Shown in pieces: positions 17,968 through 26,496 of a stretch of DNA of 64,000 nucleotides. This DNA is from Saccharomonospora marina XMU15. Its GTDB lineage: Bacteria; Actinomycetota; Actinomycetes; Mycobacteriales; Pseudonocardiaceae. How positions within the stretch are numbered: the stretch's first letter is position 1; each line of letters begins with the position of its first letter. Under the pieces are notes generated by a model. That model was not told the DNA's origin and searched no databases. It saw only the letters and a list, made by a program, of their open reading frames with translations. A program made the position numbers and the translations under genes. The DNA lies in assembly GCF_000244955.1 (NCBI RefSeq), contig NZ_CM001439.1, forward strand, positions 2,818,628-2,882,627, written 5' to 3'.

Positions 17968-19128
17968 ATGACCATCGTGATCGCAGGCGGCGGGTTGAGC
18001 GGGCTCACCCTGGCCGCGCACCTCACCCGGCGACCGCCGCGATGCGAGGTGCTGATCGTCGACGACGGCGGCAAGGACATCACCGCCGCAGGGTGGGGAT
18101 CGTGGTCGGACCGGCCAGGACTGCTCGACGCCGCCGCGCGGTACCGCTGGGACCGGATCCACGTGCACGCCGGCGGCCGGTCGCGGCTGCTCGACCTCGG
18201 CGCCTACCGCTACCGCTACGTGCGTGGCGGCGACCTCTCGGCCACGGTGACACCGATGCTCGAATCCGCACCGGGGTTTCGCCGGGTACGCGGTCACGTC
18301 GACGACATCGTCGAGGCAGGCATCGAGGCAGGCGTCGAGTCGGGCGGTGCCCGCGTGGTCGTCGACGGTGAGCCCATCGAGGCCAGGTGGGTGTTCGACA
18401 GCGTGCTCGGCCCTGCCGAGCCGCCCCCTGCCGACGCGGTGCTGGTGTTTCGCGGCTGGCACCTGGAGACCGAGGCGGAGGTGTTCGATCCCGGCGTGCC
18501 GACACTGTTCGACTTCCGCACGCCGCGGTCGGCCGCAGCGAGCTTCGTGTACGTGTTGCCGTTCGACCGCAGGCACGCCCTGGTGGAACACACCACGTTC
18601 GCCGCACCGGCGGTCGCCGACGCTGCGGCCGACGGCGAAACTCAGCGGGCGGCGCTGTCGGAGTACCTGGACACGGTGCTGCGGGCGGGGCCCTACCGCG
18701 TCGAGCGGGAGGAGGCCGCCGCGCTGCCGCTGTCGGCGCGGCCGGTGCGGCGCCGCCGGGGCGACGTGCTCGCCATCGGCACCGAGGCCGGCCTGCTCAA
18801 ACCCAGCACCGGATACGCCTACGAGCGCATCCGGCGCGACAGCGTGGCCATCGCGGACTCGCTCGCCGAGCACGGGCACCCGTTCGCGATCGGCGAACCG
18901 AGCCGGCGGCACCGGCTGCTCGACGGCGCGCTGCTCGACGTGATCACCGCACGCCCGGCGCAGCTGGAACGCGCCTTCGCCGGACTGTTCGACCGGCCCA
19001 GCGCCGAGCCGGTGCTGCGCTTCCTCGACGAACGCACCTCGGTACGCGAGGAGGCGGCATTGTTCACCGCGCTCCCTGCCGTCGAGTACGCGCGTGCCGC
19101 GGCTCGCCGTTGGCGTCGGCACCGGTAG
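17968..19128 (+). CDS. Lycopene cyclase family protein (CrtY-like)
   Basis: 386 residues. An N-terminal dinucleotide fold (IVIAGGGLSGLTLAAHL) is followed by lycopene-cyclase signatures: FRGWHLETEAEVFDP, TLFDFRTPRSAAASFVYVLPFD, ALVEHTTF and GLLKPSTGYAYERI. These enzymes cyclise lycopene ends to beta-ionone rings without net redox change, using reduced FAD. No other carotenoid gene is in the window, so the substrate would come from elsewhere. It is divergent from the Rv2005c-like USP with two DosR-type boxes between them, so oxygen-limited control is possible. Its 3' end overlaps the convergent protease gene by 65 bp. Confidence 0.85.
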   Translation: MTIVIAGGGLSGLTLAAHLTRRPPRCEVLIVDDGGKDITAAGWGSWSDRPGLLDAAARYRWDRIHVHAGGRSRLLDLGAYRYRYVRGGDLSATVTPMLESAPGFRRVRGHVDDIVEAGIEAGVESGGARVVVDGEPIEARWVFDSVLGPAEPPPADAVLVFRGWHLETEAEVFDPGVPTLFDFRTPRSAAASFVYVLPFDRRHALVEHTTFAAPAVADAAADGETQRAALSEYLDTVLRAGPYRVEREEAAALPLSARPVRRRRGDVLAIGTEAGLLKPSTGYAYERIRRDSVAIADSLAEHGHPFAIGEPSRRHRLLDGALLDVITARPAQLERAFAGLFDRPSAEPVLRFLDERTSVREEAALFTALPAVEYARAAARRWRRHR

Positions 19129-20311
19129 CCGAGCCGCGACCGGGCTCGCCGGACCGCGTGGCCGCGTCCTCGCGTAGCGCGGCCAACTCGACGGTCCTGC
19201 CGAGATCGTCGGGGCTCACCACACCGGCCAGTCCCGTCTTCTGCGAGTTGTCGGCGTACTCGGTGACCAGCAACAGATCCCGACCTGCTCGCAGCGGTGT
19301 GCTCGCCAGTACCTCCTCCACCGGCGTGTCGGCGGGCACGATCGGCACGGCGGGCGGCGTGCGGCACACATCCGCCACCCGGCTGGTCATGCGCTCGTCG
19401 GCGGACAGCCGCACCAGCTCGGCGAGGCTGACCACCCCGAGCGGCGCCCCCTCGAAGGAAACGACGGGGAAGACGCGGTGCCTGCCGTGGTCCGCGATGC
19501 GCTCGAGGAACGACTCGACCGTCCACCAGCCGGGAGCCACCTCGGGGTGGCGCGTCATCACCTCGCGCACCGGCATCCCGCCCAGCCGCTGGTGCAGTTG
19601 CGAATGCCTGAGCTCGGCCGCCGCGGCACCGATGAGGAACCAGCCGATGAGGGCCAGCCACAGTCCGCTGAACTGACCGAATCCCAGAACCTCGACGAAC
19701 CCGGCGACCAGCAGCAGCGCGCCGAGCACCTGGCCCGCCCTCGCGGCGGCCCTCGCGGCACGCCGGCGGTCACCGGTGCGCTTCCACACCGCCGACCGCA
19801 CCAGCCTGCCGCCGTCCAGCGGCGCGCCCGGCAGCAGGTTGAACACCGCGATCACGACGTTGGTCAGGCCCAGCCACAGCAGCGCGGCAAACGCCAGCGG
19901 TGGCACCAGCTCCTGGACCAACGCGGCCAGTCCCCAGCAGGCGCCGCCGACCAGCAGGCTCGTGGCGGGACCGGCGAAGGCGATCAGGAAGTCCGCGCGT
20001 GGGTGCGGCGGCTCCTTCTCCAACTCGGCGGCGCCGCCCAGCATCCACAGGGTGATGCGTTTGGTCGGCACCCCGTAGTGCCTCGCGGTGATCGAGTGCG
20101 ACACCTCGTGCGCCAGCAGCGAAGCCATGAACAGCACGGAGGTGACGGCTGCGGTGAACCAGTACCAGCCCGCCGCGTACCCAGGCACGGCGGTGGGCAG
20201 CAGCGAGGTCGCCAGCAGGTAGGCGATGAGCCCGACGATGATGAGCACGGACCAGTGCGCGCCGATGCGCACACCACGGATACGGCCGAGCGGAACGGTC
20301 GCGGTGAACAT
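19064..20311 (-). CDS. Site-2-protease-like M50 metalloprotease with CBS pair (Rv2625c-like)
   Basis: 415 residues. Membrane helices (about 17-40, 50-76, 107-130, 137-160 and 203-228) surround the zinc motif HEVSH (68-72) and the downstream NLLPGAPLDGG motif that supplies the third ligand. Two CBS domains follow (about 243-370). It cuts membrane proteins inside the bilayer. It matches DosR-regulated Rv2625c in size and layout. The gene begins 1 bp after the GAPDH-like stop, so they are one operon driven from the box at 21378. The tail is Arg/Gly-rich and lies in the overlap with the lycopene cyclase gene. Confidence 0.9.
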   Translation of the reverse strand: MFTATVPLGRIRGVRIGAHWSVLIIVGLIAYLLATSLLPTAVPGYAAGWYWFTAAVTSVLFMASLLAHEVSHSITARHYGVPTKRITLWMLGGAAELEKEPPHPRADFLIAFAGPATSLLVGGACWGLAALVQELVPPLAFAALLWLGLTNVVIAVFNLLPGAPLDGGRLVRSAVWKRTGDRRRAARAAARAGQVLGALLLVAGFVEVLGFGQFSGLWLALIGWFLIGAAAAELRHSQLHQRLGGMPVREVMTRHPEVAPGWWTVESFLERIADHGRHRVFPVVSFEGAPLGVVSLAELVRLSADERMTSRVADVCRTPPAVPIVPADTPVEEVLASTPLRAGRDLLLVTEYADNSQKTGLAGVVSPDDLGRTVELAALREDAATRSGEPGRGSATGADANGEPRHARTRRQGAR

Positions 20312-20312
20312 G

Positions 20313-21320
20313 TCAGCCCACCGGGTCGATCAGGTCGGCGAGTTCCAGCATCCGGTTGGAGTAGCCCCATTCGTTGTCGTACCAGCCGAACACCTTCACC
20401 AGGTTGGCGTTGGTGGTGGTGAGGCTCGCGTCGAACACGCACGAGGCCGACTCGCCAACGACGTCACGGGAGACGATCGGCGCTTCGGTGTAGCGCAGGA
20501 TGCGGCGAAGGTGGCCGCGGGCCGCGTCGGCGAACGCCCGGTTCACCTGCCCGACCGTCACCGGCGACTCGACCTCGACGGTCAGGTCGGCCAGTGAACC
20601 CACCTCCACCGGCACCCGCACCGCGGCCGCGCCGAGGGCGCCGTCCAGCTGCGGCAGCACCTCACCGATCGACTTCGTGGCGCCCGTTGTGGTCGGCAGG
20701 ATGTTCACCGCCGCCGACCTGGCTCGGCGCAGGTCGGCGTGCGGCTGGTCGAGCAGCGACTGGTCGTTGGTGTAGCCGTGGATGGAGGTGAGCAGGCCGC
20801 GGCGGACGCCGAAAGCGCGGTGCAGCACCAGCAGCATCGGCGCCACACAGTTCGTGGTGCCCGAAGCGCCCGAGATGACGTCGTGCCTGGCGGGGTCGTA
20901 GCCGTCGTCGTTGACGCCCATCACGATGGTGGCGTCGACGTCGACACCGGGCGCGGACACGATCACTTTGCTGGCTCCGGCGTCCAGGTGCGCCGCGGCC
21001 TCCTTCCTGCCTCGGAAGCGGCCGGTGGCCTCGATCACCACGTCGGCGCCGAAGGTTCGCCAGTCGAGGTCGGCGGGGTGTGGGGTGCGGGAGACGTGGA
21101 TGCGGTGGTCACCGACCACGATCGACTGGCCACGTAGGCGCACGGGAAGGCCCAGCCTGCCGTGCGTCGAGTCGTACTCCAGCAGGTAGGCGAGGGTGTG
21201 CGCGTCCGCGATGTCGTTCACCGCCACCACTTCGACGCTGTCGTCGGTCCGCGCGAGCGCACAGCGCGCGATGTCGCGGCCGATACGGCCGAATCCGTTG
21301 ATGCCGAGGAACACGGTCAT
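20313..21320 (-). CDS. GAPDH homologue lacking the catalytic cysteine
   Basis: 335 residues of the type I glyceraldehyde-3-phosphate dehydrogenase family, full length: NAD fold GINGFGRIGRDI (6-17), C-terminal FGWYDNEWGYSNRM and His181 (TSIHGYTNDQ). The active-site string is SGASGTTNC (150-158) where the family has S-x-A-S-C-T-T-N-C: the nucleophile is Gly154, and only the second cysteine (Cys158) remains. I read the codon as GGC on the minus strand. Normal phosphorylating activity is therefore unlikely; NAD binding or a regulatory role is possible. It leads an operon with the Rv2625c-like protease. A true gapA presumably lies elsewhere. Confidence 0.88.
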   Translation of the reverse strand: MTVFLGINGFGRIGRDIARCALARTDDSVEVVAVNDIADAHTLAYLLEYDSTHGRLGLPVRLRGQSIVVGDHRIHVSRTPHPADLDWRTFGADVVIEATGRFRGRKEAAAHLDAGASKVIVSAPGVDVDATIVMGVNDDGYDPARHDVISGASGTTNCVAPMLLVLHRAFGVRRGLLTSIHGYTNDQSLLDQPHADLRRARSAAVNILPTTTGATKSIGEVLPQLDGALGAAAVRVPVEVGSLADLTVEVESPVTVGQVNRAFADAARGHLRRILRYTEAPIVSRDVVGESASCVFDASLTTTNANLVKVFGWYDNEWGYSNRMLELADLIDPVG

Positions 21321-21377
21321 GGGCGCCCTCCCGTCGGGTCAGCTTCGATGCTGCGTGCCACGCCGGGTGGCCCGACA

Positions 21378-21391
21378 GGGCCGAACGGCCC
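21378..21391. promoter_or_regulatory. DosR-type box, GAPDH-like / ctpF divergent promoter
   Basis: GGGCCGAACGGCCC fits GGGNCNNNNGNCCY with both half-sites intact. It lies 58 bp before the GAPDH-like start and 60 bp before the ctpF start, midway in the divergent gap. Confidence 0.55.
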
Positions 21392-21450
21392 CCCACCGGG
21401 TGACGAACGGATGCTTTGCGGTGGCAGGCCAGTTCGGCTGGACTGAACGG

Positions 21451-24168
21451 GTGCCCACCACCGCGCGAGCCGAGCAGTCGAACTCCCACCACGACCTCCC
21501 GATTCACGAGTCGGTCCTGCTGCTGCAGACCGACCCCGACCGGGGGCTGAGCGAGCAGGAGGCACGCGAGCGCGAAACCAGGTTCGGGCCGAACGCGCTG
21601 CCGCAGACCCGTCCCACGGGCCCGCTGCTGCGGCTGCTGCGCCAGCTGCACCACCCGCTGATCTACGTGCTGCTGGTCGCGGGCGCGGTGACGCTGCTGC
21701 TCGGCGAGCACGTCGACTCGGCGGTGATCTTCGGTGTGGTGTTCGTGAACATGATCGTCGGCTTCGTCCAGGAATCGAGGGCGGAAGCGGCGCTCGACGC
21801 GTTGCGCGCGATGGTGCGCACCGAGGCGAAGGTGGTGCGGGGCGGCGTCAGCCGCACCGTGCCCTCCGAACGGCTGGTTCCCGGTGATCTCGTGCTCGTG
21901 GAGGCGGGCGACCGGGTGCCCGCCGACCTGCGGCTGGTGCGGCTGTCGGAACTCGCGGCGGACGAGTCGGCACTGACAGGGGAGTCCGAGCCGGTGGTCA
22001 AGGACGAGGTGGTGCTGCCCCCTGCCACCCCGGTCGCGGACCGGCGCAACATGCTGCACTCCGGCACCCTCGTGACCAGCGGCAGCGGCGCGGGCATCGT
22101 CGTGGCCACGGGTGCGGAAACCGAACTGGGGGAGATCCACCGGCTTGTCGGCACCGCCGAGGTGCTGCAGACACCGCTGACCCGCAAGCTCGCCTGGTTC
22201 AGCAAGGTGCTCACCGTCGTGATCCTGTTGCTGGCGGCCGTCACCTTCGCCATCGGCGTGGTGCGCGGCGAGAGCGGTGTGGAGATGTTCACCGCCGCCG
22301 TCGCGCTCGCCGTCGGTGCGATCCCGGAGGGGCTGCCCGCCGCGGTGACCATCACCCTGGCGATCGGGGTGTCGCGCATGGCCAGGCGCAGGGCCGTGAT
22401 CCGCAGGCTGCCCGCGGTGGAGACGCTTGGCAGTACCACGGTGATCTGCTCGGACAAGACCGGCACGCTCACCGAGAACCAGATGACGGTCTCGCGGGTG
22501 TGGACGCCGCAGGGCGACTACGGGGTCAGCGGCGCGGGCTACACCGCGGGCGGCGACATCGTCGACAGCGCGGGCGAGGTGCTGCGGCCCGACACCATGC
22601 CGCCTGCGCTGCGGTGGACGTTGCTGGCCGGAGCAGCCTGCAACGACGCCGCGCTGCACCGCGACGCCGACACCACCACGGTGGTCGGCGACCCCACCGA
22701 GGCCGCGATGCTCGTCGCCGCCCGCAAGGCGGGCCTTCTCGACGTGCCGCCCAGGACCGGCACCATCCCGTTCAGCTCGCAACGGCAGTACATGGCCACG
22801 CTGCATACCGCGCAGCCGAACCAGATCACCCAGCCCGACCAGCACGGTCATGTCGTGTTCGTCAAGGGCGCGGTGGAGCGGGTACTCGCGCTCTGCGGCG
22901 CCGAACTGGGCCCGGCCGGCCCGCGGCCGCTCGAGGAGGCCACCGCGTTGCGAGCGGCGGAAGACCTCGCCTCGCAAGGCCTTCGGGTGCTGGCGACCGC
23001 GATGGCGCAGAACGTGCCCGCCGAGCGCTTCGGCGAGGACGCCCTCGCGGGATCGCTGGTGTTCACCGGGTTGCAGGCCATGTTCGACCCGCCGCGCCCC
23101 GCGGCGGCCTCCGCCGTGCGCTCGTGTCGCGAGGCGGGCATCGCCGTGAAGATGATCACCGGTGACCATGCGGCCACGGCCACCGCCATCGCGGGCCGCA
23201 TCGACCTGCTCGACGGCTCCGCCGACGGCAAGGTGCTCACCGGCGCCGAGCTGGCCGAGCTGAGCGAGGACCGGCTGCCGGATGCGGTGCGCGATGCGTC
23301 GGTGTTCGCCCGTGTCTCGCCGGAGCAGAAGCTGCGCCTGGTGGAGGCCATGCAGTCGCGCAGCGAGGTCGTCGCCATGACCGGAGACGGTGTCAACGAC
23401 GCGCCCGCGCTGCGCCAGGCCGACATCGGTGTCGCGATGGGCCGTGGCGGCACCGAGGTCGCCAAGGAAGCGGGCGACATGGTGCTGACCGACGACGACT
23501 TCGCCACCATCGAGGCCGCCGTCGAGGAGGGCCGTGGTGTCTTCGACAACCTCACCAAGTTCATCGTGTGGACCTTGCCGACGAACATGGCCGAAGGTCT
23601 GGTCATCCTCGTGGCGATCTTCGCGGGTGCGGCGTTGCCGATCCTGCCGACGCAGATCCTGTGGATCAACATGACGACGGCGGTCGCGCTCGGCCTGATG
23701 CTGGCGTTCGAGCCGAAGGAACGTGGGATCATGCGGCGGCCGCCCCGCGATCCCCGCAGGCCGCTGCTGACCGGTGGGCTCGTCGCGCGCATCCTGCTGG
23801 TGTCCGCACTGCTGGTCGGCGGCTCGTGGTGGATGTTCCAGTGGGAGCTGGCCATCGGGTCGGGCCTGCCCGAGGCACGCACCGTCGCGCTCAACCTGTT
23901 CGTGGCCGTGGAACTGTTCTACCTGTTCAGCTGCCGTTCGCTGACCCGTTCGGTGTGGCGGATCGGCTGGTTCAGCAACAAGTGGGTGCTCGGCGGGGTC
24001 ACCTTCCAGATCCTGGCGCAGGCAGCGCTCACCTACCTGCCGGTGATGCAGGGCCTGTTCGACACCGCCCCCATCGGGCTGGAAAGCTGGCTGCGCATCC
24101 TCGGGGTGGCCGCGCTGGCCTCCGTGGTGGTCGGCGTGCACAAGCGCCTCTTCCCCCAGGTGCTCTGA
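21451..24168 (+). CDS. ctpF: P-type cation-transporting ATPase, CtpF-like
   Basis: 905 residues, the same length as M. tuberculosis CtpF (Rv1997), with strong similarity throughout. It has the P2-type ATPase parts: an N-terminal cation-ATPase domain (HESVLLLQTDPDRGLSEQEA), TGES actuator loop, PEGLPAAVT in M4, phosphorylation site DKTGT (Asp335), hinge MTGDGVNDAPAL and six C-terminal helices. CtpF is a DosR-regulated pump related to calcium ATPases. The start is uncertain because there is no good ribosome-binding site; GTG 21451 is chosen because it gives family length and leaves the promoter with its DosR-type box free. Confidence 0.93.
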   Translation: MPTTARAEQSNSHHDLPIHESVLLLQTDPDRGLSEQEARERETRFGPNALPQTRPTGPLLRLLRQLHHPLIYVLLVAGAVTLLLGEHVDSAVIFGVVFVNMIVGFVQESRAEAALDALRAMVRTEAKVVRGGVSRTVPSERLVPGDLVLVEAGDRVPADLRLVRLSELAADESALTGESEPVVKDEVVLPPATPVADRRNMLHSGTLVTSGSGAGIVVATGAETELGEIHRLVGTAEVLQTPLTRKLAWFSKVLTVVILLLAAVTFAIGVVRGESGVEMFTAAVALAVGAIPEGLPAAVTITLAIGVSRMARRRAVIRRLPAVETLGSTTVICSDKTGTLTENQMTVSRVWTPQGDYGVSGAGYTAGGDIVDSAGEVLRPDTMPPALRWTLLAGAACNDAALHRDADTTTVVGDPTEAAMLVAARKAGLLDVPPRTGTIPFSSQRQYMATLHTAQPNQITQPDQHGHVVFVKGAVERVLALCGAELGPAGPRPLEEATALRAAEDLASQGLRVLATAMAQNVPAERFGEDALAGSLVFTGLQAMFDPPRPAAASAVRSCREAGIAVKMITGDHAATATAIAGRIDLLDGSADGKVLTGAELAELSEDRLPDAVRDASVFARVSPEQKLRLVEAMQSRSEVVAMTGDGVNDAPALRQADIGVAMGRGGTEVAKEAGDMVLTDDDFATIEAAVEEGRGVFDNLTKFIVWTLPTNMAEGLVILVAIFAGAALPILPTQILWINMTTAVALGLMLAFEPKERGIMRRPPRDPRRPLLTGGLVARILLVSALLVGGSWWMFQWELAIGSGLPEARTVALNLFVAVELFYLFSCRSLTRSVWRIGWFSNKWVLGGVTFQILAQAALTYLPVMQGLFDTAPIGLESWLRILGVAALASVVVGVHKRLFPQVL

Positions 24169-24171
24169 ACC

Positions 24172-24384
24172 CGCGAGTCCCCCGTTCCTGCCCGCGAGTC
24201 CCCCATTCAGGACAGTGAGTTCTGCGTTCAGGACCGCGAGCCCTGCGTTCGGGATCGCGAGTGTTTCGCTTCCGCTTCGACCAACTGCCCCGCGGCGCCA
24301 ACCCTTGAACGCGGTGCTCGCCCCCGGAGCGCGGAACTCGCGGGCGGGAGCGCAGAACTCGCGGGTGTCGGCGGGGGACTCGCG
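24172..24384. repeat. 21-bp-phased convergent repeat array 1
   Basis: Five forward units of about 16 bp (consensus CGCGAGTCCYGCGTTC) start at 24172, 24193, 24214, 24235 and 24256, exactly 21 bp apart; the fifth is decayed. After a 35-bp spacer come four inverted units (consensus GAACGCGGAACTCGCG) at about 24307, 24327, 24348 and 24369. The array fills the gap between the convergent ctpF and nitroreductase genes, from 3 bp after one stop to 8 bp before the other. The same family forms the array at 44516. The arms could fold into a long imperfect hairpin. Function is unknown; termination or insulation are candidates. Confidence 0.85.
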
Positions 24385-24392
24385 GGGAGCGG

Positions 24393-25385
24393 TCAGTCGC
24401 CGAGGCCGTGGACCACTTCGGACAGTGGGCGGCGCGGGGTGGCGGGCAGCGGGTCGGCGTTCACGGCCGCCCAGCCCACACGCAGGATCAGCTGTGGGTA
24501 TGCGCTGTCCCCGAGCACCTCGGAGCGCACGATGTCGCGCGTCGAGCCGATCTCCAGCGGCTCGGAGAGCGGGCAGTTGGCCAACCCGGCGTGCGTGGCC
24601 GCGAGCAGCACCTCGCTCATCGCCTCGCCCGCCCGAAACTGTGACATCGTGTCGTCGGACGCGGTCGCCAACACCAGCAGCACCGAGGCGTCCGGTTCTG
24701 CCGACGAGCCTTCCGGTTGCGGCAACCGCGGGTCGCGGAACCGGCGCGGGTCCGGCTCACCGGGCACGTGTACCGGTGCCACGGCGCTACGCGCGGGCAC
24801 CCCCTGGGTGTCCTCGTCGCGGCCGGTCCACTGGGCAAGCTCGACCTGGTAGGCGGGATCGTCGTCGTGCAACCGCGCGGCCTCGCCGATCGCCTCGATC
24901 AGCCGGTACCTTGCCATCGGGTCGGTCACGCCTATCAGCACGGCGCCCTCGGCGGCAGCGTGCTCGGCGAGTTCCCCGACTCGCGAAGGCGGGACCTCCC
25001 ACGAACTGAACCGCCTGCGATCGGTGCGCCTGCGCGGGATCGCCGAGGCCAGCGAGATCTCGTCGAACGTGGGTTCGTGCCTGGCCAGCTCCACGGCCGC
25101 GAGGTGCTGCGGCTCGGCGGGGTTGGGCATCCGGTGCACGCGGCTGTGCCAGCCGAGCGCGGCCAAGCCGACCCGCAGGTGGTGCAAGGCGGCGCCACAA
25201 CTGAGCAGCAGATCCCGGCCCTCGGGGTCGATCGCGGGCAATTGCAGCTCCCGATCGGCGTACAGGTGCACCGTCCGGTCGCCGACCTTCCATTGCCACG
25301 GCTGTGAGTTGTGCACCGACGGAGCCCTCGTGGCCAGCGCCAACGCGGCGCGCACGGTGTCGTCGTCAGGGAGTCCTTGCCTCAT
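24393..25385 (-). CDS. Acg-family nitroreductase-like protein
   Basis: 330 residues, about the length of M. tuberculosis Acg (Rv2032). It has the family start TRAPSVHNSQPWQW (flavin-contacting in nitroreductases), LLLSCGAALHHLRVGLAALG, the RRRTDRRRF region, and a second half with MSQFRAGEAMSEVLLAATHAGLANCPLSEPLEI. Acg proteins hold FMN but lack usual nitroreductase activity and may store flavin. ATG 25385 is chosen; an in-frame GTG 15 bases upstream is an alternative. It is divergent from a USP with a DosR-type box at 25445. Confidence 0.88.
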   Translation of the reverse strand: MRQGLPDDDTVRAALALATRAPSVHNSQPWQWKVGDRTVHLYADRELQLPAIDPEGRDLLLSCGAALHHLRVGLAALGWHSRVHRMPNPAEPQHLAAVELARHEPTFDEISLASAIPRRRTDRRRFSSWEVPPSRVGELAEHAAAEGAVLIGVTDPMARYRLIEAIGEAARLHDDDPAYQVELAQWTGRDEDTQGVPARSAVAPVHVPGEPDPRRFRDPRLPQPEGSSAEPDASVLLVLATASDDTMSQFRAGEAMSEVLLAATHAGLANCPLSEPLEIGSTRDIVRSEVLGDSAYPQLILRVGWAAVNADPLPATPRRPLSEVVHGLGD

Positions 25386-25444
25386 GACGGTTACGATCAC
25401 GGGAGCTCTCGCGCGCGGGAAAGGGCTGGAGTACCTGGCGACGA

Positions 25445-25458
25445 AGGGCTTTCGGCCC
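25445..25458. promoter_or_regulatory. DosR-type box, acg-like / USP divergent promoter
   Basis: AGGGCTTTCGGCCC; its reverse complement GGGCCGAAAGCCCT fits GGGNCNNNNGNCCY. It is 60 bp before the nitroreductase start and 62 bp before the USP start. Confidence 0.5.
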
Positions 25459-25519
25459 ACGCGGTCGGCCCGCGCCGGAGGCCACGATGAGGTGGCCGAC
25501 CGGCCAGGAGGAGGACACG

Positions 25520-26431
25520 ATGACCCCGACCGGCAACGCACCCATCCTGGCGGGAGTCGACGGCTCCGAATCGGCGCTGCGGGCCGTGGAATGGGCCGCC
25601 AGGGCCGCCGCGACGCGTGGCTGCCCGCTGACGTTGCTCGCGGCGATGCCCGTGCCTGCCCCGTACGGGGCAGGTGTGGGCCTTCCGCAGTCCTACTTCG
25701 ACGAGTTGGAGGCGGAGGGACACCGCAGGCTCGCCGAGGCCGAGGAGGCGGCCAAACGGGCGACGGGCGGCGAGCTGCCCGAACTCGACGTCGCCACCGA
25801 ACTCCACATGGGCAGCGCCGTCCCGGTGCTGCTGGAACGTGCCGGTTCGGCACGCATGCTGGTGCTGGGTACGCGCGGGCTCGGTGAGTTGACCGGGACG
25901 TTCGTCGGTTCGGTGACACTCGCGCTCGTGCCGCACGCGCCGTGCCCCGTCGCCGTGATCAGGGGGCGGTTGCCGGGCGAGGCGCCGCCCACCGAAGGCC
26001 CGGTGGTCGTGGGGGTCGACGGTTCACCGGTCAGCGAACTGGCGCTCGCGGCGGCCTTCGAAGAGGCGGCGCTGCGCGAAACCTCGCTCGTCGCGGTCCA
26101 CGTCTTCAGTGACGCGGCCCTGCCGGGTGCGTTCGGCCTGCCCTCGGCCGACCTGCCGTGGAACGACATCCGGACCTCGCAGCAGGCGGTGCTCGCCGAG
26201 CGGCTCGCAGGCTGGCAGGAACGGTATCCGCAGGTGGAGGTCCACCGCGTCGTGGAGCGTGACCGCCCGGTGCGCAACCTGCTGCGGCACGCCGACCAGG
26301 CGTGGTTGCTGGTCGTGGGCAGCAGGGGAAGGGGCGGCTTCAGCGGGATGCTGCTCGGCTCGACGAGCAACGCGCTGCTGCACACGGCACCCTGCCCGCT
26401 GCTGATCGTGCGTGGTCGGGCGCAGAACTGA
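25520..26431 (+). CDS. Universal stress protein, tandem UspA domains
   Basis: 303 residues with two UspA domains and intact nucleotide loops (GTRGLGELTGTFVGS and GSRGRGGFSGMLLGS). ATG 25520 is preferred over the earlier in-frame ATG because GGAGGAGG (25507-25513) lies 6 bases upstream. It is the first of three genes on this strand (USP, USP, CBS-BON), with a 65-bp gap to the next, and is probably driven from the divergent promoter holding the box at 25445. Confidence 0.93.
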   Translation: MTPTGNAPILAGVDGSESALRAVEWAARAAATRGCPLTLLAAMPVPAPYGAGVGLPQSYFDELEAEGHRRLAEAEEAAKRATGGELPELDVATELHMGSAVPVLLERAGSARMLVLGTRGLGELTGTFVGSVTLALVPHAPCPVAVIRGRLPGEAPPTEGPVVVGVDGSPVSELALAAAFEEAALRETSLVAVHVFSDAALPGAFGLPSADLPWNDIRTSQQAVLAERLAGWQERYPQVEVHRVVERDRPVRNLLRHADQAWLLVVGSRGRGGFSGMLLGSTSNALLHTAPCPLLIVRGRAQN

Positions 26432-26496
26432 GGCCACACCCCGCGTTCGCCGAGCCCGGCCGCGCGGGAACACCTTGACGAAAGGGAGACACAGCG

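Noticed and set aside
21109-24141. Minus-strand frame of 1010 codons opposite ctpF
   Set aside because: His/Arg/Gln-rich shadow with no family features. The plus strand encodes all P-type ATPase motifs over the same span.
24172-24384. CRISPR array
   Set aside because: Repeat units are 16 bp with about 5-bp spacers, the units change orientation midway, and no cas genes are present.
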